Positions 25,360 through 35,132 of a stretch of DNA of 64,000 nucleotides are shown one piece after another. Where the stretch lies: contig NZ_CP129119.1 in assembly GCF_030406775.1 (NCBI RefSeq), positions 1,708,001 through 1,772,000 on the forward strand, in the 5' to 3' direction. Within the stretch, counting starts at the first letter, position 1. Each line of letters begins with the position of its first letter. Source of the stretch: Sporosarcina trichiuri (GTDB lineage Bacteria > Bacillota > Bacilli > Bacillales_A > Planococcaceae). A program made the translations under genes and the position numbers. The notes under the pieces were generated by a model. It saw only the letters and a program-made list of their open reading frames with translations, was not told the DNA's origin and made no database searches.

Positions 25360-26766
25360 TCAAGATGTACAGATGACACGGCTTTTGCCGCTGCGCTTCG
25401 CTTCATAAAGTGCGATATCCGCTTTGTGATACAACTTGGCGAAGTCGGAAATGCTGCCTCGGCGGTTCTCTGCGACTCCTGCACTGATGGACAGCATCAC
25501 GTTTTCCCCATTACATGGGAGAAGGGCTGATCTGACGGCTTCCAGCATGTCATGGGCTCTCCGGCAGCCATCTTGAAGGGTGATATCACGCAGCACTGCG
25601 ACGAACTCATCTCCTCCGATACGCGCAGTGGTATCACCTTTCCTCATGAGCGAGCTGCAGAGATCCGCCACTTTACGGATGGCTTGATCGCCGAACGGGT
25701 GGCCGAACCGATCGTTCAGGACTTTCAGATTGTCGATGTCAAAAGCGATGCATACGATGTTTTCTGCACTGCCTGCTGATTCGGCAAGCCAACCACCCGC
25801 CAGATCCTCGACCGACCGCCTGTTTGCGATGCCAGTCAGGAAATCGGTGTTGACCTGTTTTTCCAGTTCCCGCAGTTTCACTTTCATATCCAGCTGGAGG
25901 ACAGCGTTAATGACTTCCTTCTCGTGGAGCTCTTCCAGCAGCCGGATATATCTCCGCTGCACTGAAAAACCATGCTTGAAATCACCAAAGTGCTCAGCGA
26001 GTGAAACCTGCCGTTCCAAGATTTCTTTGAGCTGCTTGTGGTCCGAAGAAGCCTCTGCCATGCGGGAGGCTTCTTCCAAGCTGGCCATCGCGTTACGCGG
26101 ATGGCGCTGCCTGAGCTGGATCTCAGCCTTCAGCCGGATGCTTTTCACCCGTTCCGCCGGATAGGTATCCAGCAGCGGGTCGCGCTGGACAATTTCCAGC
26201 AGCACGGCGGACGACTCCATATCTTCCAACCCATAGTATGCATGCGCAGATGCCAGGGCGGCTTTCAGCAGCAGGTACGGACAGTATGGTTCCAGATCAG
26301 CGGCAACACTCGCACCGCGTCTGCCCGCCTTCAGCGCTCTGTCATACTCACCGAGCCGGCACAGGACATTGCACAGTTCACTGCTATTCTCACTGATGAG
26401 CCTGCTGTTGCCCAGCTGCTCGGCTAAGTCGATACTCATCTCCAATACTTGTTTCGCACGCTCATAATCTCCGGTATATACATAGAGCAGACAGAAAATA
26501 TGATTGGAGTGCATATAGTCTTCCTTGGTCCCCCAGGTTTCACACAGATTTGCATGCCGGCCGATGTACTGGAATGCCTCCTTGATAGCCCCCAGTCTGT
26601 AGAAGCCGAGGGCGTAATTCGCGTAGGCTTCCATCCGGAGATGATGGTCGCCCATATCTGTCGCCGCCTGCAGCAGCTGATAGCAGCATTCGATCATTTC
26701 TTCAAACTTGCCCTGGTGCTGAAGCGACTCGATGGTCCGCTGAAGTCTCTGTATTGTCTCGCGCAT
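25360..26766 (-). CDS. TPR-domain diguanylate cyclase (GGDEF)
   Basis: 468 residues, no membrane helices. Residues 1-285 are helical TPR-like repeats (YANYALGFYRLGAIKEAF, YVYTGDYERAKQVLEM, LCRLGEYDRALKAGRR). Residues about 290-465 are a GGDEF domain with an intact active site (GGDEF 384-388) and an inhibitory site RKGD at 375-378, the canonical 5 residues before it, so the enzyme should make c-di-GMP and be product-inhibited. The ribosome site AGGAGAG precedes the ATG. It lies between sortase-anchored proteins and a polysaccharide acetylation pair, a common setting for c-di-GMP control of surface traits; no link can be proved here. Confidence 0.92.
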   Translation of the reverse strand: MRETIQRLQRTIESLQHQGKFEEMIECCYQLLQAATDMGDHHLRMEAYANYALGFYRLGAIKEAFQYIGRHANLCETWGTKEDYMHSNHIFCLLYVYTGDYERAKQVLEMSIDLAEQLGNSRLISENSSELCNVLCRLGEYDRALKAGRRGASVAADLEPYCPYLLLKAALASAHAYYGLEDMESSAVLLEIVQRDPLLDTYPAERVKSIRLKAEIQLRQRHPRNAMASLEEASRMAEASSDHKQLKEILERQVSLAEHFGDFKHGFSVQRRYIRLLEELHEKEVINAVLQLDMKVKLRELEKQVNTDFLTGIANRRSVEDLAGGWLAESAGSAENIVCIAFDIDNLKVLNDRFGHPFGDQAIRKVADLCSSLMRKGDTTARIGGDEFVAVLRDITLQDGCRRAHDMLEAVRSALLPCNGENVMLSISAGVAENRRGSISDFAKLYHKADIALYEAKRSGKSRVICTS

Positions 26767-26877
26767 CCCCAGCTCTCCTATACGTTTCGATTTGTCTTTG
26801 ATAGAGTACCCAAAGTAGCAGACAACGAAACTATATTAGAGACGATGGACCCACTTCAGATAAATCTGAATACAGGC

Positions 26878-27960
26878 TCAATCAGTGACTTTGGAATTAT
26901 CCGTTCCAATCATCGCTTCCCACAACAGTTCATGCACTTGCTGGAGGTGGGATTCGACGTTCTCTTTCGTGACATAGACACCGAAATCAGCCGGGACTTC
27001 CGTTGTCTCCGGGTGCTGGATGCGTTTTGCGATGAGTGTGCCGGTCTCCGGATAGAAATGATGGCCGTCATGGTAGTTCATGATGTCATTCGTGACCGTG
27101 TTCGGATACATGAAGTTCCAGACCCCGCCGTATACCTCCACAAGATCCCTGATCCATCGTTCGTAATCCTCGTACAGGCCTGTACTGACCAGCGAGGAAA
27201 ACAGCGCTGTGGAAATCGGTGTCGTATAGACCCTCAGCTCACCTGGCTGGGCGGCATCTTTTATTTTCTGCAGGATCATCGGATAATCTTTGTAATATGT
27301 GTAATTGCTGCCGTAGAACTCCTCTTCGAAACGCTCGATCTTGAGGCTCGTGCTTTCCTCGACCTCCTCTTTCGTCAGCTGCTTCGCAAATGCCTCACCT
27401 TTCCGGTTATACATACGCTCTTCGTCGACATTGCCGGAAGCCGAATGGATGAAATTCTGGATCGATACATCGAGAGCATCCAGGGACAGCAGATTTTTCG
27501 TGCGATAGAACGGCTGGTCGATCTTCTTCTCGTAATTGGCAAGGGAACGCGGCGCCCCTGCCTCCTTTTCACTCGACTTGAAGAAGTCCATACCGACCAG
27601 ATAACGGTCCAGGCCGGGCAGCTGTGACTGGCTGTACAGCATGATGCTGTGCACTTCCCGGATCGACATGTTGGCGACTGAGAAATTGAACACATCCCAG
27701 TCCTCGAATGCGGATGGATGGATGTACGTCGACCGGCTGCTGCCGACAAGCAGGGTGTCATAATCGTGCCGGCCGTAATGGAGCATGGCGATTTTCTGCT
27801 CCCGCTCATTCGTCACTTTCTGGATGCTGTTGTATGCATTCGCATGGCCATAATGCCAGAGCGGATCGATCCAGTAATTGAATCCCGCAGTGGCCGCTGC
27901 GAGAACGAGGAACACAGCGATCACCGTATGGGAAAAACGTTTATCGGACAGAGGAAACAC
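26878..27960 (-). CDS. SGNH-type membrane-anchored partner of MBOAT acyltransferase
   Basis: 360 residues from a GTG start, ribosome site AGGAAAG. An N-terminal anchor (about 10-28) is followed by an AlgJ/AlgX/DltD-like fold: block I LLVGSSRS at 70-77 and the late His motif DGHHFYPETG near 303. Such proteins receive acyl groups exported by MBOAT partners and place them on extracytoplasmic polysaccharides. It lies 33 bases downstream of the MBOAT gene, so the two should form an O-acetylation (or D-alanylation-like) system. Acceptor polymer unknown. Confidence 0.75.
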   Translation of the reverse strand: MFPLSDKRFSHTVIAVFLVLAAATAGFNYWIDPLWHYGHANAYNSIQKVTNEREQKIAMLHYGRHDYDTLLVGSSRSTYIHPSAFEDWDVFNFSVANMSIREVHSIMLYSQSQLPGLDRYLVGMDFFKSSEKEAGAPRSLANYEKKIDQPFYRTKNLLSLDALDVSIQNFIHSASGNVDEERMYNRKGEAFAKQLTKEEVEESTSLKIERFEEEFYGSNYTYYKDYPMILQKIKDAAQPGELRVYTTPISTALFSSLVSTGLYEDYERWIRDLVEVYGGVWNFMYPNTVTNDIMNYHDGHHFYPETGTLIAKRIQHPETTEVPADFGVYVTKENVESHLQQVHELLWEAMIGTDNSKVTD

Positions 27961-27993
27961 CTACTTTCCTGTAGTAAATTGGCTCCGGGACAT

Positions 27994-29394
27994 TCAAAAA
28001 TTGAAATAGAGGAACTCACTGACACGCTGCAGCTGCATCGCGCTGTAATAGAGCAGCAGGATGACGAATGCCATCATCAGCGGCGTCCGCTTCTCGGTCT
28101 GCATGATCTGCACCGAATTTTTCGCAAACAGCGCAATGCCGAGCCCGATCAGCAGATAGAAGCCAAGCCACAGCAGGCTTTCATTGAATACGGAGTAGAC
28201 ACCGGTCAGATGGAGCCCTGCAAATCCGAACATCGCCTTGAACACCTGCAGGGCGACCGTCATATCAGGTGCACGGAAGATGACGAACGCCAGATGGACG
28301 AACAGGAACGTAATCCCCCATGCCCAGATTTTCGGCAGCTGACGGTCGGACCGTTTCCAGACTCGTGCAATGATACTGGCGACGCCATGCAGAATACCCC
28401 AGATGACGAACGTCCAGCCGGCGCCGTGCCAGAAACCGCTGATCAGGAAGATGATGAAGATATTGACGTACGTCCGCGGAACGCCTTTCCGGCTCCCGCC
28501 GAGCGGTATGTAGATATACTTCGTCAGGAATCCCGACAGCGTAATGTGCCAGCGCCGCCAGAAGTCCTGGATATCGAGCGCTTTGTACGGTGAGTTGAAG
28601 TTGATCGGCAGCCGGATGTTGAAGAACAGCGCCAGGCCGATCGCCATATCCGAATAGCCGCTGAAATCGAAGTACAGCTGGAGCGTATAGGACAGTGACG
28701 TCACCCATCCGCTGATCATCGACAGCGTGTCCGGTGAGCCGAATCCGCTGTTCGCATACGCAGCGAACGTATCCGCAATCGCCACTTTCTTGAACAGGCC
28801 GATTGAAAAGATGACCAGGCCCTTCGCGATATTTTCATAGTTGACGCGATACGTTTTCCGGTCGCTGAATTGCGGCATCATATCGCCGTGATGCACGATA
28901 GGACCCGCGATGAGCTGCGGGAAAAATGACACGAACAAGCCATAGTTCAGGAAATTGTATTCATTCGTCTCCAGACGGTACGAATCAACCAGGTAGGCGA
29001 TCTGCTGGAACGTATAGAAACTGATGGCCAGCGGCAGGATCACCTGGATGAGTCCGATTTCTGTGCCGAACAGCAGGTTGATGTTTTCCGCGAAGAAGTC
29101 CCTGTATTTGAAATAGCCAAGAAGCGCCACATTGAACAGGATGCCGATTGTGAGGATCACCTTCCGTGTCGGCAGCCATTTATTTTTTCCGAGAAAAACA
29201 CCGATGATATAGTTGACGACCATCGAACTGACAATCAGCGGCAGATAAGCTGGATTCCAATAGGCATAGAAGAACAAAGAAGCCAGCAGCAGCCAGACTT
29301 TGGCAAACGGCGGCGCCACCCTGCCGACAAGGAAAAAGACGGCCCAGACGACCGGCAGGAAGAGGAAGATGAATTCAAAGGAATTAAAGATCAT
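27994..29394 (-). CDS. MBOAT family O-acyltransferase (AlgI-like)
   Basis: 466 residues. The start at 29394 (MIFNSFEFIFLFLPVVW) is where AlgI/DltB similarity begins; a GGGGT precedes it, and the open frame extends 40 codons further without similarity. About 11 helices. Seen: YFDFSGYSDMAIGLA, FWRRWHITLS (H283) and the invariant MBOAT histidine H323 in SGFWHGAGW, plus LGGSRKG. MBOAT enzymes move an acyl group across the membrane. The SGNH gene follows in the same operon. AlgI-like rather than DltB, because no dlt genes are near. Confidence 0.9.
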   Translation of the reverse strand: MIFNSFEFIFLFLPVVWAVFFLVGRVAPPFAKVWLLLASLFFYAYWNPAYLPLIVSSMVVNYIIGVFLGKNKWLPTRKVILTIGILFNVALLGYFKYRDFFAENINLLFGTEIGLIQVILPLAISFYTFQQIAYLVDSYRLETNEYNFLNYGLFVSFFPQLIAGPIVHHGDMMPQFSDRKTYRVNYENIAKGLVIFSIGLFKKVAIADTFAAYANSGFGSPDTLSMISGWVTSLSYTLQLYFDFSGYSDMAIGLALFFNIRLPINFNSPYKALDIQDFWRRWHITLSGFLTKYIYIPLGGSRKGVPRTYVNIFIIFLISGFWHGAGWTFVIWGILHGVASIIARVWKRSDRQLPKIWAWGITFLFVHLAFVIFRAPDMTVALQVFKAMFGFAGLHLTGVYSVFNESLLWLGFYLLIGLGIALFAKNSVQIMQTEKRTPLMMAFVILLLYYSAMQLQRVSEFLYFNF

Positions 29395-29606
29395 AAAGTA
29401 CCCCGCATACGTAATAGTTGGCAGTTGAATGCTGTAATTTGTCTTGCAGCCGCGCCGCAGACGGGCTTTTATCCCTATACAGACGATCCAACAATCTGAC
29501 AAGAAGTATACCATAGGAGCGCCTCCGTCAGGTATCGGTTCCCGGGTTTTTCCTGTCTGTACTATCTCAAGAATTTTTTCCGGCCTATTTTCTAATTACA
29601 TCCAAA

Positions 29607-29630
29607 ACAATGAAACTATTGTGGTACACT
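29607..29630 (+). promoter_or_regulatory. Extended -10 promoter with inverted repeat before the deacetylase gene
   Basis: TGGTACACT (29622-29630) is an extended -10. An inverted repeat ACAAT/ATTGT (29607-29622) overlaps the spacer and may be an operator. Confidence 0.4.
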
Positions 29631-29687
29631 GAATGATAGTCGTATTATGAAATATTTAGCAGAAATATAGGAAAAGGAATGTTGCAT

Positions 29688-30911
29688 GTGTCTAAGAAGA
29701 AATACCGGACGCTCCTTGCAGCCGGTCTGTTCACCGCACTTTGTTCCCTCGCTGCCTCACCTGGAGCGGCTGCCGCTTCATCGGAAGTCACACTATCGAA
29801 AGCCTCGGGTGCCTACACTATAGAAGGAGAGGCGCTGACAGGCACAGCGACCTTCATGGCGGGCGTCCCGTATGAGCTGGCCGGACAGGACGACCGGTAT
29901 ACATATCTCGTCTTCGGCAATGACAAGCTCGCTGTGCCGTCATCGGTCATCGCATCGACGGCTGTAAAAAAAGGCGCTTCCCTGCCGAAGGGCCGTAAAA
30001 CAATGATCACCCAGAAGCGGGTGTCCGTGGCAAGCGCCCTGAAAGGCGGTTTCCGGCTCGGCTATGTCAATCCGGGACAGCGGCTGCCGGTGATCGGAGA
30101 GACAAAAACCCATATCGCCGTGAACTTCGGCGGCAGCAAAGGATTCATCCCGAAAAGCACGGTCAAAGCGGATCCGGGAATACCGGTCCTCATGTACCAT
30201 CATATAGTCGAGAAGCGTGCCGCCACGCCATTTGCCCACAACAATATGGTGATCGACTATGCCCCGTTCCTGCAGCAGATGAATTACCTGAAGCAGAACG
30301 GCTGGAAAACCATTGCGCCGGAAGACTTGGACAACTGGCTCATGCTGCGGAAGAACCTGACGGACAAAACCGTTCTGCTGACGTTCGATGACGGACTGCT
30401 GTCGCTTCAGAAATACGCATATCCTGTCCTGTCGGAGAATGGGTTCCAGGCGACTTCGTTCCTCATCACGTCACGCATCAAGCAGCAGGCGCAGCCGTGG
30501 GATGATCAGGCATTCCAGTACTTCGGTCTGAAGGAAATCCGGGAAACAGCGGATGTGTTTTCATTTCAGCATCATACGCATGGCATGCACCTCCGAAGAC
30601 CCGGCACACGGGAGCCATACCTGACGTCTTCAAGTGCTGCGGATATCAAAGCCGACATCGAACTCGGCCGGTTCCAAGTCTCGAAGGCCTGGAATATGCA
30701 GGATCCGAACATCCGGTACCTTGCTTATCCATTCGGCCAGTTCAACACCGAGAGCAAACAGGCGATCGCAGCTTCCGGCATCCGGATGGCCTTCACAACG
30801 AATCCGGGGAATGTGAAGCTCGGCGACAACCGGTACGAGCTGAAACGCCAGGGCATCTCCCCTGTCCACTCACTGAAAGACTTCGAAAAGAAACTGTATG
30901 GCGCTTACTGA
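29688..30911 (+). CDS. Secreted polysaccharide deacetylase family protein
   Basis: 407 residues from GTG 29688, 9 bases after AAGGA; an in-frame ATG at 29679 is too close to that site. A signal peptide (MSKKKYRTLLAAGLFTALCS ... AAA) and an SH3-like N-terminal region (about 30-165) are followed by a carbohydrate esterase 4-type domain: PVLMYHHIV near 173, TFDDGLLS with the catalytic/metal Asp pair, HHTHGMH with metal His residues, and YPFGQFN. It would remove acetyl groups from peptidoglycan or an exopolysaccharide. It stands divergent to the MBOAT/SGNH acetylation operon, so acetylation and deacetylation genes share one intergenic region. Confidence 0.88.
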   Translation: MSKKKYRTLLAAGLFTALCSLAASPGAAAASSEVTLSKASGAYTIEGEALTGTATFMAGVPYELAGQDDRYTYLVFGNDKLAVPSSVIASTAVKKGASLPKGRKTMITQKRVSVASALKGGFRLGYVNPGQRLPVIGETKTHIAVNFGGSKGFIPKSTVKADPGIPVLMYHHIVEKRAATPFAHNNMVIDYAPFLQQMNYLKQNGWKTIAPEDLDNWLMLRKNLTDKTVLLTFDDGLLSLQKYAYPVLSENGFQATSFLITSRIKQQAQPWDDQAFQYFGLKEIRETADVFSFQHHTHGMHLRRPGTREPYLTSSSAADIKADIELGRFQVSKAWNMQDPNIRYLAYPFGQFNTESKQAIAASGIRMAFTTNPGNVKLGDNRYELKRQGISPVHSLKDFEKKLYGAY

Positions 30912-30919
30912 CAGCGTTG

Positions 30920-30953
30920 ACGGCAGCAGGAATCCATTCCCTGCTGCCGTTTC
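30920..30953 (+). terminator. Terminator of the deacetylase gene
   Basis: ACGGCAGCAGG/CCTGCTGCCGT with a 9-base loop, followed by TTC. Confidence 0.8.
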
Positions 30954-30992
30954 GTATGTCTGATCCGAATATCAGGTGAACGGGGCTTCCAG

Positions 30993-31018
30993 GTTTCCCG
31001 CAGTCCCGCCGAGGGTAT
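30993..31018 (+). promoter_or_regulatory. SigB-type promoter of a YflT gene
   Basis: GTTTCC (30993-30998), exactly 14 bases, then GGGTAT (31013-31018), close to the SigB consensus; about 40 bases before the start codon. Confidence 0.75.
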
Positions 31019-31058
31019 TCTGTCAGTACACAAGTAATCTGACAGGAGGCATCACATA

Positions 31059-31814
31059 ATGGAAAACGGCAAACGGTTCATCGGCATGTATGAAACAGAA
31101 GAGGAACTGCTCTCTGCGGTGCAGGAACTGAAGACGAAAGGGTATGATGACCGGGACATCTATGTCGTGGCCAAACGGGAAGATGATGTGAAAATGCTGC
31201 AGCGGCGGACAGACGCGGAGATCGAGACGACCCACGAATCATGGCTGGACAAATTCATGGACTTCATGACCGGTGAAGACCGGGTCCGCAGCCTTCTGGA
31301 TGATCTCGGGTTCAGTGATAACGAGCGTGCCGGATTCTATCAGGATGTCAATGACGGCCATATGCTGCTCCTCGTCGAAGAACAGCACATCCACGGAGAC
31401 GGCCAGCATCAGGAGATGGAAACAGCAGAGGGATTGGCATCCTTGGAAAGTGAACCGGATCGCAGCCAGGACACATGGGTCGCACCGCCGGGAGACGGCG
31501 TAAGCCGTCCGCCTGAACAGCCGGCGTTCGGTGAGACAGCAGCAGATACGGACGGAGGGCCCGATAATCCGGAAAAGGATTGGGGTCTGCGGCCGCCGGA
31601 ATACAGTTCAGCCGCTGATGATACAATCACGAACGGTGCGGAGATCACGGACCTGACCGGCGAACTCGGGTTGGATCCGGAACAGGAACGCCGCCGGCAG
31701 GAGTTCCAAAACCAAGTGAACCGGAATGACGGACATGAAGAAGAAGGCTTGGCTGAACAGCCGATGCGCGGAGACTTTTTCTACGAACGGGATGAAAAAC
31801 CCGGCACGAAGTGA
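31059..31814 (+). CDS. YflT-domain general stress protein
   Basis: 251 residues; AGGAGG upstream of ATG. Residues 5-110 are the YflT-type domain (RFIGMYETEEELLSAVQELK, YVVAKREDDV, RTDAEIETTHESWLDKFMDF, LLLVEE), shared with 35133 and with the truncated gene at position 1. The remainder is hydrophilic, acidic, without recognisable domains. A SigB-type promoter precedes it, matching the general stress role of this family in Bacillus. Confidence 0.88.
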   Translation: MENGKRFIGMYETEEELLSAVQELKTKGYDDRDIYVVAKREDDVKMLQRRTDAEIETTHESWLDKFMDFMTGEDRVRSLLDDLGFSDNERAGFYQDVNDGHMLLLVEEQHIHGDGQHQEMETAEGLASLESEPDRSQDTWVAPPGDGVSRPPEQPAFGETAADTDGGPDNPEKDWGLRPPEYSSAADDTITNGAEITDLTGELGLDPEQERRRQEFQNQVNRNDGHEEEGLAEQPMRGDFFYERDEKPGTK

Positions 31815-31827
31815 AGACCGGATAACA

Positions 31828-31864
31828 ACACAGGACTTGCCGAACATGGCAGGTCCTGTTTTTG
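31828..31864 (+). terminator. Terminator of the YflT gene
   Basis: ACAGGACTTGCC/GGCAGGTCCTGT with a 6-base loop and a five-T tail. Confidence 0.85.
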
Positions 31865-32020
31865 TTTCGTTTTAAGAAAGCCGGGTATATAGATTGTTAG
31901 GTCGAGCATGAGACTTTTGACTTGTATCCAATGTCACATGATCATCTTATATCCATTTTCCCCAATGCAACGTAAATCATACAGGGATAATATGCATGGA
32001 AATCTTATAAATCCAAGGAC

Positions 32021-32063
32021 TCGGAAAGTATTTCTACTTTCCGACTAGGTCATATGGTAGAAT
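32021..32063 (+). promoter_or_regulatory. Perfect inverted repeat and extended -10 promoter of the PAS chemoreceptor-like gene
   Basis: TCGGAAAGTA/TACTTTCCGA (32021-32030 and 32035-32044) has a 4-base loop and occupies the -35 position of a promoter with extended -10 TGGTAGAAT (32055-32063). This fits an operator or a hairpin-dependent switch. It has no T tail, so a terminator is unlikely. Confidence 0.55.
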
Positions 32064-32111
32064 GATTGGAAGATTATCCATCGAATACAACATCAGGCAG
32101 GAGGAAATTCA

Positions 32112-33020
32112 TTGAACGCCACAGCTGAACACGTTTCTGACGAGTTAGTCGTCAACGCCCTCGAGGAGAACCTCGCCATCATCCGTTTCGATACGGACCG
32201 CCGGGTCGCCTATGTCAACGAAAAGTTCGCGTCCGCAGTCGGCTACCGGCCGGAAGAGATGATCGGCATGCACCACCAGCGGCTCTGTTTCCCGGAGTAT
32301 GCTGCGAGTGCTGCGTATGAAGAATTATGGAGGAACCTGATGAAAGGGAGCGCCTCATCAGGAAAGATCAGGCGGAAGGCGAAAGACGGAAGTGCCGTCT
32401 GGCTCGAAGCGACTTATATGCCGATTTTCGCAACTGACGGGCGGACCGTCCTCGGAGTGACCAAAGTGGCGACCAACGTGACGAAGCGGCAGCAGCTGTC
32501 CGTCGAAGTCGTCTCCGAGCTGAAAGAGATGGCGGAAGCATTGACCGACAAAGCCGAAGCAGGCCGTGCGAGCAATGAAAACCTCCTGAAGCGGATCGCC
32601 GCCATTTCCGAAGTGTCCCAGGAGAACACGTCCACACTGGCACTTCTCCAGAAATACTCCGAAAACATCCAAGGAATTGTCAAAACGATCCGGGCCATCG
32701 CTGCACAGACGAACCTGCTTGCCCTGAATGCCGCCATCGAAGCGGCACGTGCCGGCGAACACGGCAGAGGCTTCGACGTCGTCGCGAAGGAAGTCCGCAA
32801 GCTCTCTTCCAATGTCGAAGCGTCCATCGTCGAAGTCCGTGACGGGATCGAAGCGATGACGAAAGAAGTCGCCCACATCAGTGACGGGACAAAGAATGCC
32901 CAGTCCCATATAGATGACTGCAAGAAGGAAGTGGAGGACGTGATCTCGGAATTCCTCAACCTTGCCAACTCGGCCTCGGAACTCGAGAAACAATCCGGAC
33001 GTGTTGCCGACATTGTGTGA
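32112..33020 (+). CDS. Soluble PAS-domain methyl-accepting chemotaxis-type protein
   Basis: 302 residues from TTG 32112, decided by CAGGAGGAA. No membrane helix. Residues about 12-125 are a PAS domain ([40 protein letters not shown]). Residues about 140-300 are the conserved tip of an MCP signalling domain ([37 protein letters not shown]). The cytoplasmic bundle is short. A PAS sensor joined to an MCP tip suggests redox or ligand sensing fed to CheA/CheW, or a stand-alone regulator. No che gene is in the window. Confidence 0.88.
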   Translation: MNATAEHVSDELVVNALEENLAIIRFDTDRRVAYVNEKFASAVGYRPEEMIGMHHQRLCFPEYAASAAYEELWRNLMKGSASSGKIRRKAKDGSAVWLEATYMPIFATDGRTVLGVTKVATNVTKRQQLSVEVVSELKEMAEALTDKAEAGRASNENLLKRIAAISEVSQENTSTLALLQKYSENIQGIVKTIRAIAAQTNLLALNAAIEAARAGEHGRGFDVVAKEVRKLSSNVEASIVEVRDGIEAMTKEVAHISDGTKNAQSHIDDCKKEVEDVISEFLNLANSASELEKQSGRVADIV

Positions 33021-33058
33021 AAAAAGGAGCCAGCCGCTTAGACGGGCTGCTCCTTTTT
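33021..33058. terminator. Bidirectional terminator overlapping the antiporter stop codon
   Basis: AAAAAGGAGC/GCTCCTTTTT stem extended by an AGCC/GGGCT helix. It starts directly after the MCP stop and covers the last codons of the convergent gene. Confidence 0.8.
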
Positions 33059-34855
33059 CTGTTTCGGCATAAGGACGGCAAGCCGGTCGCTCTCGTCCAG
33101 ACTGATCCGCTTGCTGAGTGTGACAAAATCCACGGCGGAATTTTTCTTCACGATGAACAGCGGAATCACCTGTTCAGGCAGCTTCGCCCTCCACTCCTCG
33201 TCCTCGCTCAGTTCCCCGACCGGCACTTCGCCGATCTCGAACGTCGTATTGATTTTCCTGTTCAGTTCGGAGAATGTCGCATCTTCCTTGAACAGCAGAT
33301 GTGCTTTCAAGGAGATCGGCAGTTCGGAATCGTTCATTTGATGATGCTGTGCCACAGGCAGTGAAAACGTATTGTTGAACCCGAACTCCGGCGCGAACGA
33401 TTGGGAGATGAGCGCATTATACGAAGCATCCCCCGTCAGCGAAAGGATTGTGCTGTATGGTGTCATATCGACGCCGAACCTCGCCTGCTCTGACAGGATC
33501 TGCCCTTCGAACGTTTCGACCCCTTTGGCGGCGGCCAGGTTCAGCCGGCCCTGCGACGGGTCCATGACCAGTACAGGGATTCCCATCTTTTTCAGCTGGG
33601 CACCGAGTGCGGCTGAAAAACTGCTTGCGCCGACCATCAGGATCCCCGGTGGTGCGCTGCTCGCTAACCGCAACCGCTTCGCCAGCGGTCCAATGGTGAA
33701 TCCATGCACACACACCGTAATGATGACAAGCGCAAATGTCAGTGCCGTCAGCAGACTTGCTTCTTCATATCCATCTTCGACAAGAATGCTTGAAAAGTAC
33801 CCAGCCACAGTCAATGCAACGATTCCGCGCGGTGCAATCCAGCCGATCAGCAGTTTCTCGTTTCGCTCGAGTTCCGTCCCGACCGTCGAAATCCAGATGG
33901 ACAGCGGCCGGACAACAAACAGCGTGACCAGTACGAATGCAAAGATCGGCCACGTGAACATCTGAGCGATCGTCTCCCGCGGAAGTGACGCTGTCAGCAG
34001 GATGAAAACGGTCGATGTCAGCATGACGGATACGTTTTCGACAAAATGTCCGAGATTCCCGATGGATGAAACGTATTGCTTGGAACGGCCGATCACGAGT
34101 CCCATCACCGTCACCGCAAGCATCCCCGTCTCATGCATGATCACTTCCGCAAGCATGAAGCAGAGCAGGACGAACGCGAGGACGATCGGTGATTTCAGAT
34201 ATTCCGGGAACTGCCCTTTCGTTGCCATGATACTGATCAGCAGGCCGCTGGCCAGTCCGAGCAGCACCGCGAGGAAGGCACCGCCGAAGAAGCTCAGCAG
34301 GCTGCTCATCGTCAGATTGTCATTGCTCAGCACTTTGATGACTTCATAGGCGAACAGGGCAAGGAGCGGCCCGGCAGGATCGACGATGATCCCTTCCCAC
34401 TTCAGAACCGCAGCCGTCCGTGACTTCAATTTGGCATTCCGCAGAAGCGGTATGATGACAGTCGGTCCTGTGACGACAAACAGCCCGCCGATGATGAAAG
34501 CGATCTCCCATTGAAGGCCAGCGAAGAAATGGGCTGCGACGGATCCGAGGATCCATGCGAGGAATGCACCGATCGTGACAATCCGGAACACCGACTTCGA
34601 AATCCCCTTGATTTCGCGGATATCGAGATTCGAGCTGCCTTCAAACAGGATGACAGCAACCGCCAGCGAGATGAGCGGTCCATATAGGTCTCCGAGGGCC
34701 GCCTTCGGAATGATCAGCCCGAAGACCGGCCCGATCAGCAGACCTGCAATCGACATGATCACGATGGACGGCCATTGGATCCGCCACGCGAGCCACTGTG
34801 AAAAGATGCCGAGCGCAAGCACGGCCACCACACTGATCAGCGCAAGATTTTCCAT
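33038..34855 (-). CDS. CPA1/NhaP-type Na+/H+ antiporter with RCK domain
   Basis: 605 residues; ATG 34855 (MENLALISVVAVLALG) with AGGGAG upstream, 22 codons inside the longer open frame. About 12 helices to residue 395, with the ion-binding region VVTGPTVIIPLL and the arginine-rich helix around WIAPRGIVALTVAG. Residues about 405-600 resemble a TrkA-N/RCK nucleotide-binding domain (GILMVGASSFSAALGAQLKK, VLVMDPSQGRL). In this class the C-terminal domain gates transport in response to nucleotides. Role: sodium or potassium/proton exchange and pH homeostasis. Confidence 0.9.
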   Translation of the reverse strand: MENLALISVVAVLALGIFSQWLAWRIQWPSIVIMSIAGLLIGPVFGLIIPKAALGDLYGPLISLAVAVILFEGSSNLDIREIKGISKSVFRIVTIGAFLAWILGSVAAHFFAGLQWEIAFIIGGLFVVTGPTVIIPLLRNAKLKSRTAAVLKWEGIIVDPAGPLLALFAYEVIKVLSNDNLTMSSLLSFFGGAFLAVLLGLASGLLISIMATKGQFPEYLKSPIVLAFVLLCFMLAEVIMHETGMLAVTVMGLVIGRSKQYVSSIGNLGHFVENVSVMLTSTVFILLTASLPRETIAQMFTWPIFAFVLVTLFVVRPLSIWISTVGTELERNEKLLIGWIAPRGIVALTVAGYFSSILVEDGYEEASLLTALTFALVIITVCVHGFTIGPLAKRLRLASSAPPGILMVGASSFSAALGAQLKKMGIPVLVMDPSQGRLNLAAAKGVETFEGQILSEQARFGVDMTPYSTILSLTGDASYNALISQSFAPEFGFNNTFSLPVAQHHQMNDSELPISLKAHLLFKEDATFSELNRKINTTFEIGEVPVGELSEDEEWRAKLPEQVIPLFIVKKNSAVDFVTLSKRISLDESDRLAVLMPKQKKEQPV

Positions 34856-35048
34856 AGTTCCACTCCCTAACTCATAAACTGTTCTGCCAGTCTTACAGAT
34901 GTGTGACAAGTGTACCAAACTGGAAGCCCCGTGCCTACTTGGAAATGCGTGTCCGGCGCGTGGACTTACAGCCGGCTTGCAGAATACCCGGCTGCCCGGA
35001 ATTTCCCATGACAGAACTGTTTCAATTTCATTTCCGTTTCTATATCAG

Positions 35049-35074
35049 GTTTTCAATCTCTCAACCCCGGGTAT
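35049..35074 (+). promoter_or_regulatory. SigB-type promoter of the YflT/YsnF gene
   Basis: GTTTTC (35049-35054), exactly 14 bases, GGGTAT (35069-35074); start codon about 60 bases downstream. Confidence 0.75.
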
Positions 35075-35132
35075 CTATTTCCTAACGCATCATTTTAATA
35101 AAATCATAAAACATCAGAGGAGGAAGTTGAAA

